28,315 nt of DNA from Blastocatellia bacterium UBA7656 (GTDB taxonomy: Bacteria > Acidobacteriota > Blastocatellia > UBA7656), in contig DLHY01000123.1 of NCBI GenBank assembly GCA_002483445.1, positions 1 to 28,315 on the forward strand, written 5' to 3'. The position numbers and the translations under genes are program-made. The notes beneath the pieces were generated by a model that saw only the letters and a list, made by a program, of their open reading frames with translations, was not told where the DNA came from and made no database searches. Each line of letters opens with the position of its first letter. Position 1 is the first letter of the stretch. Positions 23,576 to 28,315 of the stretch are shown piece by piece.

Positions 23576-24556
23576 CTAGTATCTCGCAAGCGCGCGAGCA
23601 GCTTTCAGCACATCCGCGACCTGCGGAAGAAAGAATTCTTCGAGCGGCGGCGCATAAGGAACGGGCGTATCGATTGCGGTCACGCGCATTACTGGCCCGT
23701 CCAGATATTCGAATGCTTCCTCGTTGATGACTGCCGTAATCTCTCCCGCCATTCCACCCGTCCGGGTGGCTTCATGAAGAATGATGACCTTGCTCGTTTT
23801 TTTGACTGACTCGATCACCGCTTCGCGATCAAATGGCTGAAGCGTCCTCAAATCGATCACCTCCATCTCGATGCCTTCTTCTTCCAATCTCTCAGCCGCT
23901 TCCATCGCCGTGTAGACCATAGCGCCGTAGGTGACGACCGTAATATCGCGGCCTTCGCGCCGAATGGCGGCTTTGCCTATCGGCACGATGTAATCTTCTT
24001 CAGGCACTTCCTGTTTTATTTTTGGATTTCGATAAAGCAGTTTGTGTTCGAAGAAGAGAACCGGATCGTCATCTCTGATGGCGGCTTTGATCAATCCCTT
24101 CGCGTCGTAAGGCGTCGAAGGCTCGACCATCTTCAGCCCCGGAGTATTGAGAAAAAACGCCTCGACATTCTGCGAATGAAAAGGCCCGCCGTGAACTCCT
24201 CCCCCGCACGGGCCGCGAACCACGATGGGAATGCCCACGCCCTGACGATAACGGCTCTTCGCGGCGTAATTGGTAAGCACATCGAAGCAGCACGAGATGA
24301 AATCGATGAACTGCATTTCGGCCACAGGCCGCATTCCCATCATAGCCGCGCCGCACGCAGCGCCGACGATTGCGCTTTCAGAGATGGGGGTGTCGATGAC
24401 GCGCTCTGCTCCGAATTTTTCGATGAACCCTTCGGTCAGCTTGAACGCGCCGCCGTAGATGCCCACGTCCTCGCCAAGCACGAATACGCGAGAGTCGCGC
24501 TCCATCTCTTCCGAGATTCCCTGTCTGATAGCTTCAAGAAGTGTGATTGGTGGCAT
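23576..24556 (-). CDS. E1 component beta subunit, 2-oxoacid dehydrogenase
   Basis: A 326-residue transketolase-like subunit that pairs with E1alpha to decarboxylate a 2-oxoacid on thiamine diphosphate. Visible family features are GEDVGIYGGAFKLTEG, DTPISESAIVGAACGAAMMG, the glycine-rich RGPCGGGVHGGPFHSQN loop, and DLRTLQPFD in the C-terminal domain. LYRNPKIKQEVPEEDY resembles branched-chain enzymes. The start at 24556 lies 14 bp after the E1alpha stop and has only a distant AGGT, so coupled translation is likely. Downstream, the spacer to E2 holds a heptamer repeat. Confidence 0.93.
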   Translation of the reverse strand: MPPITLLEAIRQGISEEMERDSRVFVLGEDVGIYGGAFKLTEGFIEKFGAERVIDTPISESAIVGAACGAAMMGMRPVAEMQFIDFISCCFDVLTNYAAKSRYRQGVGIPIVVRGPCGGGVHGGPFHSQNVEAFFLNTPGLKMVEPSTPYDAKGLIKAAIRDDDPVLFFEHKLLYRNPKIKQEVPEEDYIVPIGKAAIRREGRDITVVTYGAMVYTAMEAAERLEEEGIEMEVIDLRTLQPFDREAVIESVKKTSKVIILHEATRTGGMAGEITAVINEEAFEYLDGPVMRVTAIDTPVPYAPPLEEFFLPQVADVLKAARALARY

Positions 24557-24570
24557 AAGTTTTATCGTAC

Positions 24571-25566
24571 CTACGAACGTCGGGCCGTCAATTCCTTCGC
24601 TCCCGCATCGGCGTAAACATCGCCCAAAGCGTCTTCCGGTTTTGGCGCAGGCTGACTTTCAGCCCATTGCTGATCTTCATCGAGCAAGGCTTCAACCTTT
24701 GCCTCGACCGCTTCGATTTCCTCTCGGCTGGCAATCTGATCTTCCGTGAGATGACGGCGAAAGTTATCAATCGGGTCGCGACTGCGCCAGTATTCGAGAA
24801 CGTCCTTTGGCACATAAGATTGATTGTCGTGCGCGGCGTGTCCTTTCATGCGAAAAGTTTTCGACTCGATGAATGTAGGCCCGCCGCCATCGCGCGCTTT
24901 ATCGACGGCCCGCTTCGACACTTCGTAAACCGCAATCGCGTCGTTGCCGTCGACGATTTCGCTCGGCATCCCGTAAGCCTTAGCGCGGTCGACGAGATTT
25001 TCGATTCGCATCTGCCTGCTCGTCGGAGTCGAATAAGCGTAAGCGTTGCTCTCGCCGATGATGACGAGCGAGAGATTCTGAACCGCCGCGAAATTCGCCG
25101 CTTCGTGAAACATCCCCGTGCTTGTCGCTCCGTCTCCGATGTAAACCATCCCGACAGTTTTTTTGCCCTGCATCCGGGCGGCAAGCACCACTCCATTCAT
25201 CACGCCGACTAGAGTCCCTAACGGGCTGATAGTCCCGATGAATCCGCGCTCAAGATCGGTGAAATGAATATTCTGATCGCGCCCGCGATTGGGACTCGCG
25301 GCGCGCGCCAGATATGACGCGAATATTTCGCGAGGCTGTGCGCCCATCACCATCATCGCGCCCATATCGCGCGTCAATGGCGAAACAATATCCCCATAGT
25401 TTTTATCGAGCGCGTAAGCAGACCCGACGGCGGTCGCTTCCTGGCCGAGGCTGCGAAACAGTCCGCCCTTGATCTTGCCCTGCTTGAGCAGGCTTTCAAG
25501 CCTGTCTTCGAGCGAGCGAGTCAACCGCATGAAGTAATACAGATCGAGTTGTTGTTCTTTGTTCAT
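24571..25566 (-). CDS. E1 component alpha subunit, thiamine diphosphate-dependent
   Basis: A 331-residue subunit from the ATG at 25566 (MNKEQQLDLYYFMRLTRSLE), which matches where the family normally begins. The thiamine diphosphate motif starts at GDGATSTG (Asp145) and ends at GESNAYA, a slight variant of the common ENN ending. RMKGHAAHDNQSY and RSRDPI are further family motifs. An in-frame ATG at 25644 overlaps the E3 stop codon and would add 26 residues, nearly all encoded by an AGTCTGG heptamer hairpin. Neither start has a good ribosome site, because the hairpin ends four bases before the preferred ATG. It acts with E1beta as a heterotetramer and feeds acyl groups to E2. Confidence 0.92.
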   Translation of the reverse strand: MNKEQQLDLYYFMRLTRSLEDRLESLLKQGKIKGGLFRSLGQEATAVGSAYALDKNYGDIVSPLTRDMGAMMVMGAQPREIFASYLARAASPNRGRDQNIHFTDLERGFIGTISPLGTLVGVMNGVVLAARMQGKKTVGMVYIGDGATSTGMFHEAANFAAVQNLSLVIIGESNAYAYSTPTSRQMRIENLVDRAKAYGMPSEIVDGNDAIAVYEVSKRAVDKARDGGGPTFIESKTFRMKGHAAHDNQSYVPKDVLEYWRSRDPIDNFRRHLTEDQIASREEIEAVEAKVEALLDEDQQWAESQPAPKPEDALGDVYADAGAKELTARRS

Positions 25567-25570
25567 AGAG

Positions 25571-25635
25571 AGTCTGGAGTCTGGAGTCTGGAGTCTGGAG
25601 TCCGACTCTCGACTCCAGACTCCAGACTCCAGACT
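25571..25635. repeat. AGTCTGG heptamer array forming a 25-bp perfect hairpin between E3 and E1alpha
   Basis: Four exact AGTCTGG units fill 25571-25598. The segment 25578-25602 is perfectly complementary to 25611-25635, with an eight-base loop. The element spans almost the full spacer: it ends one base from the E3 stop codon and four bases from the E1alpha ATG. In the transcript it would be a very stable stem at the position where the E1alpha ribosome site should be. Confidence 0.9.
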
Positions 25636-25636
25636 T

Positions 25637-27040
25637 TTACACATGGATTACCATTCCGTGTACGTCTTCGGCTGCTTCGTGCATCGCTTCGGCGACCGTC
25701 GGGTGCGCGTGCATAGTGTGGATCAACTCTTCAACCGTCGATTCCAACTGAAGGGCAACTCCTGCTTCGACAATCAACTCGGTCGCGTGCGGGCCGATGA
25801 TGTGCATTCCCAAAAGCTCGTCATACTTGGCATCTGATACGATCTTGACCATTCCTTCAGTCGCTCCGAGTATTTGAGCCTTTGCGATAACGGATATTGG
25901 GAATCGCCCGACCTTGACTTCATAGCCGCGCTCGCGGGCTTTCGCTTCTGTGAGTCCGCAGCTTGCCACTTCAGGCTGGCAGTATGTGCAACTCGGCACG
26001 CGATCATAATTGATGGGCTTGGCGTTTTTGCCCGCGATTGTTTCTATTGCGAGTATGCCTTCAGCCGATGCGACGTGCGCGAGCCACGGGGTCGGAACCA
26101 CATCGCCGATGGCGAAGATGGTCGGCTCCTCTGTTCGCATGTATTCGTCAGTCTTGATGTAACCGCGTTCCAGTTTCACCTTCGTGTTTTCAAGCCCCAA
26201 TCCGTCGGTGTAAGCGCGGCGACCTACGGCGACGAGGAATTTTTCAGCCGCGAATTCGCGGTCTTCGTCTTTTATGCGCGCGGTGACGCGAACTAGATCG
26301 TCTTCGCGGACGACGGATTGATAGTTTGCGCTGGTGAAAGCCTTGATGCCCTGTTTCTTGAAAGATTTTGCAAGCTCACTGCTGATTTCTTCGTCTTCGA
26401 TGGGAAGAAGACGAGGCAGCAATTCGAGAAGCGTCACGTCCGAGCCGAAGCGCGCGAACATCGAAGCGAACTCGACGCCGACCGCGCCCGCGCCAAGCAC
26501 GATGAGCGATTTCGGTATTTCGCCTAGTTCGAGTATTTCATCGCTCGTGATTATTTGACGCCCGTCGATTTCGAGTCCCGGCAGCGAACGCGGGACTGAT
26601 CCTGTAGCGACGACGATGTGTCGGGTTGAAACTTCTTCGGTCGAGTCGTCTGCTTTCTTGACGATGATCTTTCCGGGATTTTCGATTCGCGCCGCGCCTT
26701 TGAAGACCGTGATTTTATTTTTCTTCATAAGGAACTCGACGCCTTTAGCAAGCTTGAGGACGACCTTGCTTTTATTCCTCTGCGCCTGAGTGAAATCCAA
26801 AGAGACGCCCTCGGTCACGACGCCGATAGATTTGGCGTGCTTCATTTCGTCGAGTACATCGGCGGTGTGAAGCAGAGCTTTGGTAGGAATGCAGCCGCGA
26901 AGGAGGCAGGTGCCTCCGAGATTTTTGTCTTTTTCAATGATGGCCGTTTTGAGGCCGAGTTGCGCGGCGCGGATAGCTGCCACGTATCCGCCGGGGCCAG
27001 CGCCTATGATGGTCACATCGAACGATGAATTGGAACTCAA
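25637..27040 (-). CDS. lpdA: E3 dihydrolipoyl dehydrogenase
   Basis: A 467-residue flavoprotein that reoxidises the lipoyl arm of E2 and reduces NAD+. FAD-binding GAGPGGYVAAIRAA is at 13-26, the redox disulfide Cys45/Cys50 in GGTCLLRGCIPTKA, the NAD-binding GAGAVGVEFASMF in the middle, and the active-site His446/Glu451 pair in HAHPTVAEAMHE. Length is standard. It leads the E3-E1alpha-E1beta-E2-lipB order. The 134-bp spacer to the upstream Rieske gene holds a heptamer tandem array, and a perfect heptamer hairpin follows the stop codon. Confidence 0.96.
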   Translation of the reverse strand: MSSNSSFDVTIIGAGPGGYVAAIRAAQLGLKTAIIEKDKNLGGTCLLRGCIPTKALLHTADVLDEMKHAKSIGVVTEGVSLDFTQAQRNKSKVVLKLAKGVEFLMKKNKITVFKGAARIENPGKIIVKKADDSTEEVSTRHIVVATGSVPRSLPGLEIDGRQIITSDEILELGEIPKSLIVLGAGAVGVEFASMFARFGSDVTLLELLPRLLPIEDEEISSELAKSFKKQGIKAFTSANYQSVVREDDLVRVTARIKDEDREFAAEKFLVAVGRRAYTDGLGLENTKVKLERGYIKTDEYMRTEEPTIFAIGDVVPTPWLAHVASAEGILAIETIAGKNAKPINYDRVPSCTYCQPEVASCGLTEAKARERGYEVKVGRFPISVIAKAQILGATEGMVKIVSDAKYDELLGMHIIGPHATELIVEAGVALQLESTVEELIHTMHAHPTVAEAMHEAAEDVHGMVIHV

Positions 27041-27063
27041 TCTAAAAAATGCCTCCTCCGAAA

Positions 27064-27167
27064 AGTCTGGAATCAGAAGTCAGGAGTCAGGAGTCAGAAG
27101 ACAGAAGTCAGAAGACAGAATAAAGTAACTGTCCGCCGACCACCGGCCACTGACTACCGACCACTGC
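27064..27167. repeat. two adjacent heptamer arrays between the Rieske and E3 genes
   Basis: The first array (27064-27119) has eight units in exact 7-bp register: AGTCTGG, AATCAGA, AGTCAGG, AGTCAGG, AGTCAGA, AGACAGA, AGTCAGA, AGACAGA. The second (27133-27167) has five: CCGCCGA, CCACCGG, CCACTGA, CTACCGA, CCACTGC. Unlike the other elements, these have no strong inverted partner. The first unit equals the AGTCTGG word of the E3-E1alpha hairpin. Confidence 0.85.
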
Positions 27168-27174
27168 CTTCGCT

Positions 27175-27489
27175 CTAGCCAAGAGACAATTTCACTTCGT
27201 CTCCCTCTACTTTAACATCGAATTTTTCCACTTTGATTTGAGCGTCCATCAGGCTTACTCCGGTAGCGAGGCTGTATATCCAGCCGTGCCACGGACACTG
27301 GACTGTAAGGCGTGACGGATCGCAGTAGCCTTCGCCCAGAGGCCCGCCGCGATGCCCGCAGGTGTTATCTATGGCGAAGAATTCTCCGTTGACATTGAAC
27401 AGAGCTATCGAACGGCCCGCGAGTTCTATGACCATCCCGTCGCCCGATTTGAGATCGGACGTGTTTGCAACCTTGATATAATCCGACAT
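27175..27489 (-). CDS. Rieske [2Fe-2S] ferredoxin-like protein
   Basis: A 104-residue soluble electron carrier or small regulatory ferredoxin of the NirD/dioxygenase-ferredoxin type. The cluster ligands are Cys44/His46 in CGHRGG and Cys65/His68 in CPWHGW. I start at the ATG at 27489 (MSDYIKVANTSDL), which has AGAGG six bases upstream; an ATG at 27522 would add 11 atypical residues. It precedes the E3 gene on the same strand and may be co-transcribed with the cluster, although the repeat-filled spacer could also carry a separate promoter. No oxygenase or nitrite reductase partner is present, so its redox partner is unknown. Confidence 0.92.
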   Translation of the reverse strand: MSDYIKVANTSDLKSGDGMVIELAGRSIALFNVNGEFFAIDNTCGHRGGPLGEGYCDPSRLTVQCPWHGWIYSLATGVSLMDAQIKVEKFDVKVEGDEVKLSLG

Positions 27490-27593
27490 AACGCCTCTTC
27501 TCTCAGTATGGAATCGACTCATTAAAGCGACTGGTCATCTTAGCAACTCGCTCTTGAGAGTTTCAAGCTGCGCTTGCTTGTCATTCGATAGAA

Positions 27594-27622
27594 CTGACAA
27601 GCTTCCTGCATCCGTATAAAAT
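27594..27622 (+). promoter_or_regulatory. sigma70-type promoter of the small secreted protein gene
   Basis: CTGACA (27594-27599) and TAAAAT (27617-27622) each match consensus at five of six positions with an ideal 17-bp spacer. Transcription would begin near 27629, about 43 bases before the ATG at 27672. This is the best promoter-like sequence I found in the window. Confidence 0.6.
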
Positions 27623-27633
27623 TAAACTACTCT

Positions 27634-27651
27634 GATTCGTTATAGCGAATC
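27634..27651 (+). promoter_or_regulatory. inverted repeat in the 5' leader
   Basis: GATTCG (27634-27639) and CGAATC (27646-27651) are perfect 6-bp complements with a six-base centre. The repeat sits just after the predicted transcription start and about ten bases before the AAGGAG ribosome site, so it could be an operator or a small leader hairpin. Confidence 0.35.
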
Positions 27652-27671
27652 TTTAAGAAAGGAGTATTTTT

Positions 27672-28241
27672 ATGACAAAAAGAATATACGCATCGTTGAT
27701 ACTCGCGCTTTATTTTGCCGTGACTGCGTTCGGTCTCCCTGGCGTGGCCAAAGGCGCGAAAGAAGTTTATACCGGCACGGTTATCGATACGAACGGATTT
27801 CGCAGAAGCGGCACCGCCTTCATCACCATCACTATCGACGAGTACACGACGGATGAAGAGGCGCGGCAACTAGCCGAGGCTTACTCGTCAGACCGTCAGG
27901 ACGGGTTGCTCAAGGCTATGCGCAAAATGAAAAAAGGAAGGGTGCAGATTCAAGGCCGCCTCGGCTATCGGATTCACGCCGCTCGCCGGATCATGTCCGA
28001 AGATGGCCCGTCGCTTCTTGTCGCCTTCGAGCGTCCGATTTCGTGGCTCGAAATTCGTTCAGCCTCGTCCTCGCTCGATTATCCGTTCGCGGTGATCGAA
28101 ATCAAATTCGACGAAAAGGGAAAAGGTGAAGGGACTCTGCACGCCGCAGCGAAGATTAAAATCAAAGAAGATAACGAAGTCAAAGTAGATGGTTATGAGT
28201 TCAACCCCGCGCGTTTGCTCAACGTCCGCAAGCGCAAATGA
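27672..28241 (+). CDS. small secreted conserved protein, function unknown
   Basis: A 189-residue protein with a clear signal peptide (residues 1-28, MTKRIYASLILALYFAVTAF, cleavage near VAKGA). The mature part is mixed alpha/beta: YTGTVIDTNGFRRSGTAFI, a Lys-rich helix ending AMRKMKKG, and a conserved-looking C-terminal block with SLDYPFAVIEIKFDE, GKGEGTLHAAAKIKI and FNPARLLNV. I recall a family of similar length and ending (KGEGTFIPAAKIRF) common in Acidobacteriota, without known function. AAGGAG ribosome site seven bases before the ATG and a good upstream promoter support expression as a single gene. It is divergent from the Rieske gene. From the stop to the window end nothing is recognised. 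Confidence 0.85.
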   Translation: MTKRIYASLILALYFAVTAFGLPGVAKGAKEVYTGTVIDTNGFRRSGTAFITITIDEYTTDEEARQLAEAYSSDRQDGLLKAMRKMKKGRVQIQGRLGYRIHAARRIMSEDGPSLLVAFERPISWLEIRSASSSLDYPFAVIEIKFDEKGKGEGTLHAAAKIKIKEDNEVKVDGYEFNPARLLNVRKRK

Positions 28242-28315
28242 TTTTGCAGTGGGCGCAATCTCTCCTTTGGAATGCGGTGACGAAGGGCATAACTGTCAGG
28301 GCTCAGAACATCGTG

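Noticed and set aside
27064..27167. Repeat arrays considered as a CRISPR array
   Set aside because: Units are 7 bp in direct contact with no unique spacers of 25-40 bp, and no cas genes are present.
1..28315. tRNA, rRNA, riboswitch or insertion sequence with transposase
   Set aside because: I saw no cloverleaf-like or conserved rRNA segments, no known riboswitch core and no transposase-like reading frame. A covariance-model search could still find a small RNA that reading by eye misses.

Overview
The window is about 28.3 kb of a bacterial chromosome with moderately high GC, wide intergenic spaces and many palindromic or short-tandem repeats. Gene content points to an Acidobacteriota member, probably Blastocatellia-like: a two-propeller sensor kinase, a Tat-dependent vanadium haloperoxidase, an AmmeMemoRadiSam B protein with an N-terminal extension, an FG-GAP surface protein, a gingipain-fold C25 peptidase, and small secreted families I associate with that phylum. 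This placement is inference from gene families; there is no rRNA or other phylogenetic marker in the window.

Layout. 0-1.4 kb: a complete CobB-type sirtuin and a small CxxC/HTH-like protein. 1.4-4.7 kb: a frameshifted FG-GAP protein (likely pseudogene) and a secreted protein with seven 16-residue Gly-rich repeats. 4.9-8.8 kb: a LuxR-type response regulator and its membrane-bound propeller histidine kinase. 8.8-9.5 kb: a rearrangement scar holding a degraded copy of the haloperoxidase 5' end and a near-identical copy of the last third of the sirtuin gene. 9.5-12.6 kb: the haloperoxidase and, divergently, a Memo-family protein. 12.7-14.9 kb: a small CPRC protein and a GT39-like membrane glycosyltransferase. 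14.9-20.7 kb: lipA and a 1533-residue secreted C25 peptidase. 21.4-27.5 kb: a minus-strand cluster Rieske - E3 - E1alpha - E1beta - E2 - lipB, closed by an intrinsic terminator. 27.7-28.2 kb: a small secreted conserved protein behind a good sigma70-type promoter.

How the genes work together. The strongest functional unit is a 2-oxoacid dehydrogenase complex (E1alpha, E1beta, E2, E3) with octanoyl transferase LipB in the same transcriptional direction. LipA, which finishes the lipoyl cofactor, lies 5.5 kb away. LipB loads octanoate, LipA inserts the sulfurs, and E2 carries the cofactor on a Lys in a DKVD motif.

Most unusual signal. At least six intergenic or gene-edge sites carry arrays with a strict 7-bp period, usually folded into inverted repeats. 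Each site uses a different heptamer word, and related sites have 8- or 9-bp periods. In the dehydrogenase cluster such an array fills every spacer longer than 20 bp and abuts start or stop codons within a few bases. One array sits inside the broken FG-GAP gene where two reading frames fail to meet. I did not find a convincing new defence or biosynthetic system; this repeat family and the sirtuin/haloperoxidase duplication scar are the observations most worth pursuing.
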